Shown: in pieces, positions 18,347 to 27,382 of the stretch | How positions within the stretch are numbered: position 1 is the first letter of the stretch | How the letters are laid out: each line of letters starts with the position of its first letter | Assembly (NCBI RefSeq): GCF_017599305.1 | Contig: NZ_JAGFWR010000006.1 | Location: 248,001 to 312,000 of the forward strand | DNA length: 64,000 nucleotides | Reading direction: 5' to 3' | DNA from: Micromonospora antibiotica | Lineage (GTDB): Bacteria; Actinomycetota; Actinomycetes; Mycobacteriales; Micromonosporaceae | The notes under the pieces: model-generated | Told to the model about the DNA's origin: nothing | The model's input: only the letters and a program-made list of their open reading frames with translations | The model's database searches: none | Made by a program: the position numbers and the translations under genes

Positions 18347-18638
18347 CGTCGACCCCCTTCCGCCGCGGACCCCAGTACAGGACCGGCCCCGCCGGGGGTG
18401 GAAGGGGCGGGCCGCTTTCCGGGCAGGAACGTGCAGGGTCTCTTCCCGACCGTACGGTCGCCGGCGTGCCGTCGGCCGCCGGACGTCGAGGGGGGAAGTA
18501 GGCAAGGTTGAGCTGTCATTCGGACATCGACCCGGTGCGGAGCTTGCCGCGGACGGCCGGTCGCCAGCAATCTTCGGCACGGCGGACGCCGAGCAGGGAG
18601 TTCGACGTCGTCTTCGCAACGTACGACGAGGGGAGTTC
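18347..18638. promoter_or_regulatory. Divergent promoter region with 14-bp palindrome
   Basis: The 292-base gap separates the RHS unit (minus) from the ESX operon (plus) and must hold both promoters. It contains the perfect 14-bp palindrome CGACCGTACGGTCG at 18447-18460, roughly 100 bases upstream of the YbaB-like start and 180 bases upstream of the first WXG100 start. This is a candidate operator for coordinate control. No confident -35/-10 pair was identified. Confidence 0.4.
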
Positions 18639-18962
18639 ATGGTGACCATGCCAACGGTGCAGACCACCGACCCGGGCATGCAGGCGGCGGCCACCGAGTT
18701 CGCCAACAAGGCCCAGGAGTTCGTCGGCCACCTGCGTTACGTCAACGGGCAGATGGCCATCCTCCAGGGGAGCTGGCACGGCACCGCTTCCACCACCTTC
18801 AACCAGGCGATGGACAACTGGGAGCGGGCCTTCCAGGTCATCATCGACAAGCTGCTGAACATGATGGACGTGATGGGCGCCACGACCGCCGGTTATCGGG
18901 CGGCCGAGGAGGAAGCCTCGCAGACCGCCAGCTCCTTCCTGACGGCACTTCCCGGAGTCTGA
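18639..18962 (+). CDS. WXG100 family ESX protein (EsxA/EsxB-like) 1
   Basis: A 107-residue WXG100 protein, the small helical-hairpin substrate class of type VII secretion. The signature is the SWHG turn (about residue 47) between two amphipathic helices, with ASTTF after the turn and a C-terminal YRAAEEEAS segment that resembles the YxxxD/E secretion signal. The ATG at 18639 is preceded by GAGGGGAG; an in-frame ATG at 18648 is possible. It is the first gene of the ESX operon and probably forms a heterodimer with the product of the next gene, 27 bases downstream, before export through EccC. Confidence 0.95.
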   Translation: MVTMPTVQTTDPGMQAAATEFANKAQEFVGHLRYVNGQMAILQGSWHGTASTTFNQAMDNWERAFQVIIDKLLNMMDVMGATTAGYRAAEEEASQTASSFLTALPGV

Positions 18963-18989
18963 CCCCCACCTCTGCGAAAGGACCCGCAG

Positions 18990-19292
18990 GTGTCCAATTA
19001 CCGGTTCGACTTCAACCAGGCCGACGCCACCCTGTACGACATGAATCGCGTCAACGGCCGGATCTCGGGCGCGCTGGACGAGATGGAACGCAACGTCGAG
19101 CGGAGCATCGAGGACTGGTCCGGTGATGCCCGCAGCGCCTACCACGTGGCGAAGGCCGAGTGGCGCAGTGCCGCGGACGAGATGACGGTGCAGCTCGAAC
19201 AGGCCCGCCGGACGCTGCTGGCGATCTCGGACAACTACGGGACCACCGAGCAGCGGCACACCAAGATCTGGAACCAGGTCCGCGGCGGTTGA
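18990..19292 (+). CDS. WXG100 family ESX protein 2
   Basis: A 100-residue second WXG100-type protein with the turn DWSGDARSAY (about residue 44) between two helices. It lacks an obvious YxxxD/E tail and ends in HTKIWNQVRGG. It starts with GTG after GAAAGGA. Tandem WXG100 genes at the head of an ESX operon usually encode partner subunits, so a heterodimer with the preceding protein is expected. Confidence 0.92.
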   Translation: MSNYRFDFNQADATLYDMNRVNGRISGALDEMERNVERSIEDWSGDARSAYHVAKAEWRSAADEMTVQLEQARRTLLAISDNYGTTEQRHTKIWNQVRGG

Positions 19293-19386
19293 GTGCAGGC
19301 CGGCTGCCGGGGCTGGTGTCCCCCCGGCAGCCGGTGCCCCCGGCACCAGTTCCTAGAGCCGGCCGCGCAGGAGAGGTGGTGGACGG

Positions 19387-20313
19387 ATGGCTTCCATCGA
19401 TTTCAGCTATCCCAACGACAGGGCCATCGACCAGATAGGGATCCTGGACGAGTTCAACCGCGGCGAGGTCGACGGATATTCGCAGAAGCATCCGGATGGC
19501 TGGATACAGGCGGTCATCGACCGCGTCCAGGCCGACATCGCGTCGAGCAACCGTCAGTACGACAAGGTCGACTGGTCGGACTACACGACGGAGGAGCGGG
19601 CCGCCTGGGACTGGTACACGGCGGAGGTGACCGACACCGACAGCTGGAAAGAGCTGGTCGAGGACTACAAGAAGAACGATGTTCCCGCCGAGGACTCGAT
19701 CCACTGGGACAGGTTCGACGAGTCCGACCACCTCGACATCGACGGGCGGTTCTCCCCACCCGACGTCCGGGTCCACTCCGGCGGTGGCGACAACAAGGAC
19801 GGGGACCTGAAGGTCAGCACCGAGGCCATCCGGTACTTCGCCAACTCCATCGGGGAGCTCTTCGACCACCCGGACGGCAAGGGCGGCAGCACCATGCTCA
19901 AGTCGGCTGACGAACTCGCGGAGCTGGAGGTGCTGCCCGGTCTGTTCGCCGTGGCCGAGGTCATGCGGCGCAAGATCCACGGCAGTGGCGAGAGCACGGG
20001 TCTGGTCGGCGACACCCAGGGCCTGCTGACGAAGATCCACGAGACGCTCTACACCCTCCGCCTGAGCCTGCTCGAGATGGCCGACTCGTACGAGCTCACC
20101 GAGGAGGGCAACGCGCGGACCGGCAAGGACTTCGAGAAGCGGACCAAGGAGTTCAACACCATGACCGCGGAGGAGTTCGGCAACGCCATGGCCGATCCGT
20201 GGGGGCACATCAAGGACATCGGTGACTACGGCAACACCAGTTCCTCGGGTACGGGCGGCACTGGCGGATCAGGTGACGGCGGCGGGAAGGAGTCGGGTGA
20301 CAAGGAAAAGTAA
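19387..20313 (+). CDS. ESX-operon protein, probable secreted/accessory, unknown
   Basis: A 308-residue, strongly acidic and hydrophilic protein with no signal peptide or membrane helix. Residues about 20-110 are rich in Trp, Asp and Glu (DWSDYTTEERAAWDWYTAEV); residues about 140-270 are predicted helical (a long segment with AEVMRRKIHG and LSLLEMADSYELTEEGN) and look like ESX-type helical hairpins; the tail is a flexible Gly/Ser/Lys-rich stretch. TEEGN near the end of the last helix is similar to helices of Esp-like and WXG-like proteins. It sits between the WXG100 pair and the 885-residue protein. Likely a secreted substrate or partner; family not recognised. Confidence 0.6.
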   Translation: MASIDFSYPNDRAIDQIGILDEFNRGEVDGYSQKHPDGWIQAVIDRVQADIASSNRQYDKVDWSDYTTEERAAWDWYTAEVTDTDSWKELVEDYKKNDVPAEDSIHWDRFDESDHLDIDGRFSPPDVRVHSGGGDNKDGDLKVSTEAIRYFANSIGELFDHPDGKGGSTMLKSADELAELEVLPGLFAVAEVMRRKIHGSGESTGLVGDTQGLLTKIHETLYTLRLSLLEMADSYELTEEGNARTGKDFEKRTKEFNTMTAEEFGNAMADPWGHIKDIGDYGNTSSSGTGGTGGSGDGGGKESGDKEK

Positions 20314-20391
20314 CCGTCGCGGCCGGCTGGGCCGCACGGTGGTGCCCGTCGGCGTCCGCACATCCATCTAGGGTCTCGGTGTAGGTAGGGC

Positions 20392-23049
20392 ATGGGCGAT
20401 TCAGACTCGGGCACGGAACAGGACTGGACCCACTCCGCGGACCCGAAGGCGACCTTTCCTCCGACCAACGTGCAGATCGACGATCTCAGCGATCTGGAGA
20501 ACTGGGCGCGGATGGATCCCCCCGGTTGGCGTCGGATCAAGGCGGCGATCAACGGCGGGTCGGCCATCGAGAGCGAAGCCGGACACGACTACGCCGCGAC
20601 CCTGGTCAACCACCAGACCCTGATCGAGGCTGCCAACGCGTTCCAGCGGACGTACAACCTGCTGCACTGGCTGGAGACGTTCATCAGCCTGCACACGGCC
20701 GCGATCGCCGGCGAGGGCAAGCCCTGGCAGGGCAAGGCGGCCGAGGCGTTCCTGGCGAAGATGGACTACCTCAGCAGGTACCTGGGCGAGCAGGCGGACC
20801 GGCTGCTCGGCGGCGACGGCATGCCCGGGACCACGAGCGTGCCACACCAGCTGATGATGAGCGGCAGCTATCTGAAGTGGGCGCAGGAGCAACTCGACTA
20901 CCTCGACGTGGAGTGGGCGAAGATCGCCGCTGCCAACCATGCCAACCACACGGCTGGCGGCAACGTGGCGATCAGCTCCACCCGGTTCGCCCGGCCCATG
21001 ACGGATCAGATGCTCCAGGTCGCACAGGTGCTGGCCAAGCAGTACGCACAGTTGAACTTCGGCCCGGTCAGCGCACCCGCAGGTGACGGCAGCCTCGGCC
21101 CCGAAGGTCCGACAACCCCGCCGCCCCCGACGGCCGACCCGCCGACGACGCCGCCCCCGCCGACCGATCCGCCGACCGACCGACCGCTGCCGACCGACCC
21201 GCCGACCGAGCGGCCTTCGCCGACGGAGCCGCCGACCGATCCGCCGGCGAGACGGCCAGCCGATCCCCCGACGGCGCCGCCCCCGGACGGATCGCTGCCG
21301 ACCCCGCGGCCGGCCGGGCCGCCGCCGGACCCGGCGCCGCCACCCGGCGCCGGCCCTGCCGACCCACCCGCTGGTGGCCCGCCTGTCGGGCAGCCGCCCC
21401 GCAGCAATCTGCGCGGCGATCCGCCGGGCGCCGACGGCCCGCCGCTTCCCGGCCGGCCGCCCGGCACCGATCCGTCCGGCGGCGACGGTCTGCCCGGTTT
21501 CGACCCCCCGGTCGTCGGCGCTCCACCTGGCTCCGGCCCCGATGGGGGCGATGGCGTACCGGGCGGGATCGTCCCGCCGGTGATCCCGGGCCCGCCGGGC
21601 ACCGGAAAACCGGGCGGTGGCAACACCCCGCCGCCCGTACCGCCCATCGGCGAGCCCCCCGACGGGGTCGGCGGTGGCCCGGTGCCACCCGGCGGAGCCA
21701 ACCCACCCGGCGGAGCCAACCCACCCGGCGGAGCCAACCCACCCGGCGGAATCGAGCCACCCGGCGGGGGCAGCCCACCCGGCGGAATCGAGCCACCCGG
21801 CGGAATCGAACCGCCCGGCGGGGGCAGCCCGCCGGGAGGCGGGCAGACGCCCGGCGGCGGTCCGCTGCCGCCCGCTGCACCGATGCCGGGGACGCCGGGA
21901 TCACCAGGTGCCGGAGCTGGCGGTGGATCGGGGGTGGAACGCCCGGACTCCTCCGGACTGGTCGACGGCGACCCGGACGACTGGATCCCCGACACCCTCC
22001 AACCCGGCGATCCGTCCGCCCCCGGCGGCGCCACCCCCGGCGGCGCCGGGGGCAGGGATCCCCAGTCCGGGCAGGTACCGGGAGGCGGTGTGCCGCTGGT
22101 ACCGCCGATGCCGGGTGCTCCGGGTTCGCCCGGATCGGGTGCCGGTGACGGTTCGACGCCGGAGCGCCCGGACGCCGCCGGCCTGGTCGACGGTGACGAG
22201 TCGGACTGGCAACCCGCCACGGGCGGGGTGGGTCCTCCGTCCGCTCCCGGGGGTGCCGCTGCCGGTGGCGCGGGTCTGGCGCAACGACCCGGCCTCGGCG
22301 ATCCGCCGCCGGGTGCCGTACCGCCGCCGGGTGCCGGGCCGGTGCCGGCGACCGGACTGCCGCCCCTGCCGGGTGTTCCGGGTTCGCCCGGGTCGGGCAC
22401 CGGTGACGGTTCGACGCCGGAGCGCCCGGACGCCGCCGGCCTGGTCGAGGGCGACACCGCGGACTGGGAGACGCCCGGCTCGCACCCGCCCGTCGGGCCA
22501 CAGGCGCCCACCGGTACGCCGGCCGGACGGCCGGGCCGCCACGCCACGCCGGTCGAGCGGGCCACCGCGCCGACGCCCGCCAGCGACTCCGACACCGGTA
22601 CGCCGACGGCAGCGGTCCCGCCCGGGCCACCGCTGGCCACCGGCGGGCGGGACCGGGATGCCGCGCGGCACCCCGACGCCGACCTGGTCACGGCGGACGA
22701 ACGGACCTGGGAGGACGGCGATGCCCCCGCCGTCGATGCCGGTGCGCCGGAGGGCGGGTCCGGCCGGACGAGCGCCGCCCCGGCGGCGTCGATCGTGGTC
22801 CTCGGCGTACCGCTGCCGGTGCCCGGGGCCGCTGAGGAACAGCCGCCGGTCGACCGGCCGGACGCCGCCGAGCTGCTGCGGGCGGCGGAGTCCACCTGGA
22901 CCGGTGTCGAGCCGGCTGCGGACGACGCCCGGGTGCCGGTCGTGCGGCCCGCCGAGCACACCGTCGACACGTCGGGGTGGGACGACACCGCGGACATCTG
23001 GTGGTTGTCCGGCGACCCCGAAGGTTCAGGAGGGACGACCGATGGCTGA
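20392..23049 (+). CDS. 885-residue ESX substrate-like protein with Pro/Gly-rich repeat region
   Basis: Residues 1-220 form an all-helical domain with a WxG-type turn (PWQGKAAEAF, about residue 117), comparable in layout to PPE/WXG-like secreted proteins. Residues about 225-510 are Pro/Gly-rich and include short tandem repeats. Residues about 515-836 carry five degenerate copies of a motif, RPD-A-x-LV-x-x-D-x-x-W, spaced by Pro/Gly linkers, and the C-terminus ends in DIWWLSGDPEG, which resembles a sixth half-copy. There is no signal peptide. Its position directly upstream of eccC suggests a secreted structural or adaptor protein of this ESX system. The repeated Trp/acidic motif may be a docking signal. 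The stop overlaps the next gene by eight bases. Confidence 0.65.
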   Translation: MGDSDSGTEQDWTHSADPKATFPPTNVQIDDLSDLENWARMDPPGWRRIKAAINGGSAIESEAGHDYAATLVNHQTLIEAANAFQRTYNLLHWLETFISLHTAAIAGEGKPWQGKAAEAFLAKMDYLSRYLGEQADRLLGGDGMPGTTSVPHQLMMSGSYLKWAQEQLDYLDVEWAKIAAANHANHTAGGNVAISSTRFARPMTDQMLQVAQVLAKQYAQLNFGPVSAPAGDGSLGPEGPTTPPPPTADPPTTPPPPTDPPTDRPLPTDPPTERPSPTEPPTDPPARRPADPPTAPPPDGSLPTPRPAGPPPDPAPPPGAGPADPPAGGPPVGQPPRSNLRGDPPGADGPPLPGRPPGTDPSGGDGLPGFDPPVVGAPPGSGPDGGDGVPGGIVPPVIPGPPGTGKPGGGNTPPPVPPIGEPPDGVGGGPVPPGGANPPGGANPPGGANPPGGIEPPGGGSPPGGIEPPGGIEPPGGGSPPGGGQTPGGGPLPPAAPMPGTPGSPGAGAGGGSGVERPDSSGLVDGDPDDWIPDTLQPGDPSAPGGATPGGAGGRDPQSGQVPGGGVPLVPPMPGAPGSPGSGAGDGSTPERPDAAGLVDGDESDWQPATGGVGPPSAPGGAAAGGAGLAQRPGLGDPPPGAVPPPGAGPVPATGLPPLPGVPGSPGSGTGDGSTPERPDAAGLVEGDTADWETPGSHPPVGPQAPTGTPAGRPGRHATPVERATAPTPASDSDTGTPTAAVPPGPPLATGGRDRDAARHPDADLVTADERTWEDGDAPAVDAGAPEGGSGRTSAAPAASIVVLGVPLPVPGAAEEQPPVDRPDAAELLRAAESTWTGVEPAADDARVPVVRPAEHTVDTSGWDDTADIWWLSGDPEGSGGTTDG
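21685..21840. repeat. Short tandem repeats encoding PPGGAN/PPGGIE/PPGGGS
   Basis: Tandem 18-bp units based on CCACCCGGCGGAGCCAAC encode six-residue Pro/Gly repeats in the linker of the 885-residue protein. The first three units are identical, suggesting recent slippage. Confidence 0.85.
21937..22899. repeat. Five degenerate Trp/acidic motif repeats in the 885-residue protein
   Basis: Copies near 21937, 22162, 22411, 22661 and 22855 encode ERPDSSGLVDGDPDDW, ERPDAAGLVDGDESDW, ERPDAAGLVEGDTADW, RHPDADLVTADERTW and DRPDAAELLRAAESTW. The second and third copies are also nearly identical in DNA together with their upstream Gly/Ser linker, showing duplication of a larger unit of about 250 bp; the others have diverged. 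Confidence 0.8.
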
Positions 23050-23392
23050 CGAGAGCGGTCCGCCGCCCCTGAGGGCGTGGCGGCGGGAGCGTCCGACGGT
23101 CCCGCCCGGCGGGGGGCGACCGACGATGTGCGGCGGCCCGCAGTACACCGCCGCCGAACGCCTTGAGTTGATGCGCGAGAAGCAGCGGGTGATGGACGAG
23201 GCGGCCCGCCACGAGCGGGTGGAGGCCGAGACGCGGGAGGCCGCCAGGCGCCGCCCCGCGAAGCCGACCGACGAGGAGGACGGGTACCTCACCGCGGAAC
23301 ACCCCCGCCCCGACCGGTACGCGGTCACCCTGCTCCGGCAGGACGATTCGGCCTGGGGCGGCGGCGGGGCGGGCCCGGGGGTGCTCGGATGA
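23042..23392 (+). CDS. Small charged protein preceding eccC
   Basis: A 116-residue hydrophilic protein. The central part (about residues 38-75) is a highly charged predicted helix (ERLELMREKQRVMDEAARHE) that could form a coiled coil; the ends are Pro/Gly-rich. The ATG at 23042 has AGGAGGGA seven bases upstream and overlaps the end of the preceding gene by eight bases, so the two are translationally coupled. Its end overlaps an 8-codon mini-ORF (23389-23415) that in turn overlaps the eccC start. No family recognised; an accessory role in the ESX system is inferred from the coupling. Confidence 0.65.
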   Translation: MADESGPPPLRAWRRERPTVPPGGGRPTMCGGPQYTAAERLELMREKQRVMDEAARHERVEAETREAARRRPAKPTDEEDGYLTAEHPRPDRYAVTLLRQDDSAWGGGGAGPGVLG

Positions 23393-23415
23393 GTAACGAC
23401 GGTACGCCGGCATGA
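23389..23415 (+). other. 8-codon mini-ORF bridging two genes
   Basis: ATG-start reading frame encoding MSNDGTPA. Its ATG overlaps the stop of the charged protein (ATGA) and its stop overlaps the eccC ATG (ATGA), so it could pass terminating ribosomes on to eccC. It may be coincidental. Confidence 0.25.
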
Positions 23416-26400
23416 GCACGGTCACGGTCAAGCGTCCGCCCCGCGCGAGCGGCCCGGAGGCCCCGGGCGGGCAGGTCGAACTGCAGGAGCCGCCGTTGAT
23501 GGCGGAGGAGGCACCGCTCGACTTCCGGTCGTTCGCCATGATCATGCCGATGGGTCTCGGTATGGGGGGAATGATAGCCATGTTCGGCCTCTACAGCCGG
23601 GCCCCGGTGATGTACGTGATGGGCGGGGCGATGGCCGGTGGGATGCTGATCATGGGCTTGATGCAGGTCGGCCGGGCGGCAGCCGAGCGCAAGCGGCAGA
23701 TGCGCGGCGAGCGCCGCGACTTCCTACGGTACGTCGCCCAACTCCGCCGGCAGGCACGCAAGGCCGCCGAGCAGCAGCGCCAGGCGGTGATCTGGAACAA
23801 CCCGCAGCCGGAGTGGCTCTGGTCGGTGGCGATGAGCAGCCGACTCTGGGAGCGACGGCCCAGCCACGAGGACTTCGGCCGGGTCCGGATCGGGCTCGGC
23901 CGACAGGACGCGATGCTGCGGTTCACGCCCCCGCAGACGAAGCCGATCGAGGACCTCGAACCACTCGCCTCGATCTCGTTGCGCCGCTTCTCCGAGGCGT
24001 ACCGGACGGTCTCCGGCGTCCCGACCTCGGTGGGCCTGCGCAGCTTCACCAGCGTCGAGTTCTCCGGTGACGCGACGGCGGCCGTCGACCTGGTCCGAGC
24101 CATGGTGGCCGCGATGGTGACCCTGCACGCACCGGACGACCTGCGGGTGGCGGTCCTCGCACCGGAGGTCCACCGGGGCACGTGGGACTGGATCAAGTGG
24201 CTGCCACACAACGCCCACCCGACCGCCTTTGACGCCGCGGGCCCGGTGCGGATGTTCGCCGGCAGCCACGAGGAGCTGACCGACCTGCTCGGCCCGGAGA
24301 TCACCGACCGGGGCGATCATGATCGGGAGGCGCGACCGTCGGCCACCGAACCGTTCGTGGTGATCATCGCGCACCTGACCGACGTACCGGACAGCTCGCG
24401 GCTGCTCGGCGCGGGCATCCGCAACGTGGTCCTGCTGGATCTGACCGGCCAGATGCCCGGCGGGCCCAGGGTGCTGCGGTTGACGCTGGACGGGGACCAG
24501 GTCGTGTTCCCCGCCGGCGACACCACCGGATCGGCGGCGCGGGACCGCCTCGGCGGCGCCGGGTGCGAGGCACTGGCCCGGATCATCGCCCCCAAGCGCA
24601 CCAGCGGCACCCTCGACGTGGTCGAGGAGCCACTGGAGAGCGACTTCGAACTGACCACCCTGCTCGGCATCCGGGACGCGCACACCTTCGACGTCGCGGC
24701 ACTGTGGCGGACCCGCGCCCCCCAGCGCAACCGGCTCACCGTGCCGATCGGTGTCACCGAGGGCGGAGAGGTCATCGAGCTGGATCTCAAGGAGTCCGCA
24801 CAGGGCGGGATGGGACCGCACGGGCTGCTCATCGGGGCGACCGGTTCCGGCAAGAGCGAGTTGCTGCGGACCCTGGTCTGCGCGCTGGCCGCCACCCACT
24901 CGTCGGAGATCCTCAACCTGGTGCTGGTGGACTTCAAGGGCGGGGCGACCTTCCTCGGGATGGAGAAGCTGCCGCACACCTCGGCCGTGATCACCAACCT
25001 CGCCGACGAGCTGCCGCTCGTCGACCGGATGCAGGACGCGCTCAACGGGGAGATGACCCGCCGCCAGGAGATGTTGCGGGCCAGCGGGTACTCCTCGCTG
25101 TTCGACTACGAGAAGGCCCGCGCCGCCGGCGTCCAGCTGGTGCCGTTCCCGGTCCTGCTGATCATCGTCGACGAGTTCAGCGAGCTGCTCTCCAGCAAGA
25201 GCGAGTTCATGGATCTCTTCGTCTCGATCGGCCGGCTCGGCCGGTCGCTCGGGGTGCACCTGCTGCTCGCCTCGCAACGGTTGGACGAGGGGCGGATCAA
25301 CCGGGTCGAGGGCCACCTGTCGTACCGCCTCGCCCTGCGCACCTTCTCGTCGATGGAGTCACGGTCGGTGATCGGCGTCGGTAAGGCCTACGAGTTGCCG
25401 CCCGAACCCGGCAACGGCTACCTGAAGATCGACACCAGCAATCTGGTCCGGTTCAAGTCCGCCTACGTCTCCGGGCCCTACCAGGGCAACGGGCTGGCCG
25501 ACGGTGGGGACGACCAGGGCGAACGGATCGAGGCCGAGGTCGTTGCGTTCACCACCCGGCAGGTCGCGGTCCGGCACGATCCGGGCCGCACCCGGGCTGC
25601 CGATCCGGTCGACGAACCCGAGCCGTCGCAGGCCGAGAACGCCACCGGGCCGAGTCTGGTGGAGGTGCTGCTCGACCGGATCGCCGGTTTCGGCCCGCCG
25701 GCCCGCCAGGTGTGGCTCCCGCCGCTGTCGACCGCGCCCAGCCTGGACACGCTGCTACCGAGCGTCGTACCGGATCCCGTGCGGGGCATGACCGTGGACG
25801 ACCCGGGCGCGCAGGGACGGCTGCGGGTGCCGGTCGGCATCGTCGACCGTCCCGCCGACCAGCTGCGGGAACTGCTCACCATCGACCTGGGTGGGGCGGA
25901 CGGGCACGTCGGCATCGCCGGAGCGCCGCAGAGCGGCAAGTCCGCGCTGCTGCGCAGCGTGATCCTCGCGCTGGCGCTCACCAACACCCCGCGCGAGGTG
26001 CAGTTCTACGGGCTCGATTTCGGCGGCGGCGGTCTCGCCTCGCTCGCCGGGCTGCCCCACATCGGCTCCATCGCGACCCGGATGGAACGCGACCGGGTGG
26101 TCCGCACGATCGAGGAGGTCTGGCAGGTCATGGAGCGGCGCGAGTACGAGTTCGCCAACCGTGGCCTCGACTCGATCGGCAGCTATCTGGCGGCCCGCGC
26201 CCGGGGCGAGATCAACGACCCGTACGGTCACGTGTTCCTGGTCGTCGACGGCTGGTACACGATGAAGCAGGACTTCAGCGACCTGGAGACCCGGTTCCAG
26301 GAGCTGGCCTCCCGGGGGCTGTCGTTCGGCATCCACGTGATCGTCTCCACCACCCGCTGGTCGGAGATGCGGACCTGGCTGCGGGATCTGCTCGGCACCC

Positions 26401-27371
26401 GGCTGGAGCTGCGGCTCGCGGACTCGATGGAGTCCGAGGTGGGCTCACGCCGGGCGGCCACCGTGCCGTCCCAGCCGGGGCGGGGCCTGACCAACGAGGG
26501 CCTGCACTTCCTCGGGGCGCTCCCCCGGATGGACGGTAGTTCGTCGGTGGCGGACCTCGCCGAGGCGACCAAGTCGACGGTCGAGGAGATCAGCACGTTC
26601 TGGACCGGACCGGCCGCGCCCGGCGTCCGGATGCTTCCCACCCAGTTGCCGGTGGAGAGCCTGCCGGTGCCGGAACCGGCCTTCAAGGTCTGCATCGGGC
26701 GCGACGAACAACGGCTGGCCCCGGTGTGGCACGACTTCATGGTCACCCCGCACCTGCTGGTCCTCGGCGACAACGAGACCGGCAAGTCGAACCTGCTCCG
26801 GCTGGTGCTGCGGGCCATCCAGCAGCACTACACGCCGGCCCAGGCCAAGGTCGTCCTCGGTGACTCACGACGCGACCTCGACACCGCCATCACCCCCGAC
26901 TACCAGGTCGGGTTCGGCTTCACCGGCGACCGGCTCCAGGAGTTGGCCGGGCAGACCGCCGTCTCGATGAACCGTCGGGTGCCCGGGCCGGAGATCTCCT
27001 CCGAGCGGATGCGCCGACGCGACTGGTGGGAGGGGCCGGAGCTGTTCGTCATCGTCGACGACTACGACCTGATGACCCGCTCGTCCGCTCCGGGTTCCGC
27101 ACTCGATCCGCTGCTGCCGATGCTGGCGCAGGGGGTCTACATCGGACTGCACGTGATCGTCGCCCGCAGCACCTCGGGGGCGATGCGAGCCATGATGGAC
27201 CCGGTCCTGCGCCGCATGTGGGAACTCGGCACCCCGGCCGCGCTGCTGTCGTACCCGAAGGAAGAGGGCAAGTTCCTCGGTGAGGCGGCACCACGCCGAC
27301 TGCCACCCGGACGTGCCCAACTGGCCACCCGCCGCAGCGTCAAGCTGATCCAGACCGGACACGTCACATGA
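23412..27371 (+). CDS. eccC: Type VII secretion FtsK/SpoIIIE ATPase EccC
   Basis: The 1319-residue motor ATPase of type VII secretion. Two membrane helices lie at residues about 41-88, then a cytosolic DUF-like region, then three FtsK/SpoIIIE ATPase domains. Walker A motifs are GATGSGKSE (about 474), GAPQSGKSA (about 836) and GDNETGKSN (about 1117). The first Walker B has the catalytic Glu (LLIIVDEFSEL, about 582); the second (VVDGW, about 940) and third (IVDDYD, about 1210) lack it, as usual for EccC, where domains 2 and 3 bind substrate signals or regulate domain 1. EccCa and EccCb are fused in one chain, as in many actinobacteria. The stop overlaps the first possible eccD start. Confidence 0.97.
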   Translation: MSTVTVKRPPRASGPEAPGGQVELQEPPLMAEEAPLDFRSFAMIMPMGLGMGGMIAMFGLYSRAPVMYVMGGAMAGGMLIMGLMQVGRAAAERKRQMRGERRDFLRYVAQLRRQARKAAEQQRQAVIWNNPQPEWLWSVAMSSRLWERRPSHEDFGRVRIGLGRQDAMLRFTPPQTKPIEDLEPLASISLRRFSEAYRTVSGVPTSVGLRSFTSVEFSGDATAAVDLVRAMVAAMVTLHAPDDLRVAVLAPEVHRGTWDWIKWLPHNAHPTAFDAAGPVRMFAGSHEELTDLLGPEITDRGDHDREARPSATEPFVVIIAHLTDVPDSSRLLGAGIRNVVLLDLTGQMPGGPRVLRLTLDGDQVVFPAGDTTGSAARDRLGGAGCEALARIIAPKRTSGTLDVVEEPLESDFELTTLLGIRDAHTFDVAALWRTRAPQRNRLTVPIGVTEGGEVIELDLKESAQGGMGPHGLLIGATGSGKSELLRTLVCALAATHSSEILNLVLVDFKGGATFLGMEKLPHTSAVITNLADELPLVDRMQDALNGEMTRRQEMLRASGYSSLFDYEKARAAGVQLVPFPVLLIIVDEFSELLSSKSEFMDLFVSIGRLGRSLGVHLLLASQRLDEGRINRVEGHLSYRLALRTFSSMESRSVIGVGKAYELPPEPGNGYLKIDTSNLVRFKSAYVSGPYQGNGLADGGDDQGERIEAEVVAFTTRQVAVRHDPGRTRAADPVDEPEPSQAENATGPSLVEVLLDRIAGFGPPARQVWLPPLSTAPSLDTLLPSVVPDPVRGMTVDDPGAQGRLRVPVGIVDRPADQLRELLTIDLGGADGHVGIAGAPQSGKSALLRSVILALALTNTPREVQFYGLDFGGGGLASLAGLPHIGSIATRMERDRVVRTIEEVWQVMERREYEFANRGLDSIGSYLAARARGEINDPYGHVFLVVDGWYTMKQDFSDLETRFQELASRGLSFGIHVIVSTTRWSEMRTWLRDLLGTRLELRLADSMESEVGSRRAATVPSQPGRGLTNEGLHFLGALPRMDGSSSVADLAEATKSTVEEISTFWTGPAAPGVRMLPTQLPVESLPVPEPAFKVCIGRDEQRLAPVWHDFMVTPHLLVLGDNETGKSNLLRLVLRAIQQHYTPAQAKVVLGDSRRDLDTAITPDYQVGFGFTGDRLQELAGQTAVSMNRRVPGPEISSERMRRRDWWEGPELFVIVDDYDLMTRSSAPGSALDPLLPMLAQGVYIGLHVIVARSTSGAMRAMMDPVLRRMWELGTPAALLSYPKEEGKFLGEAAPRRLPPGRAQLATRRSVKLIQTGHVT

Positions 27372-27382
27372 GGGGAGCAGCG

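Noticed and set aside
18347..18709. Upstream extension of the YbaB-like gene to 18709
   Set aside because: Would run antisense through the first WXG100 gene and the shared promoter region; the ATG at 18346 has a good Shine-Dalgarno and the usual family N-terminus.
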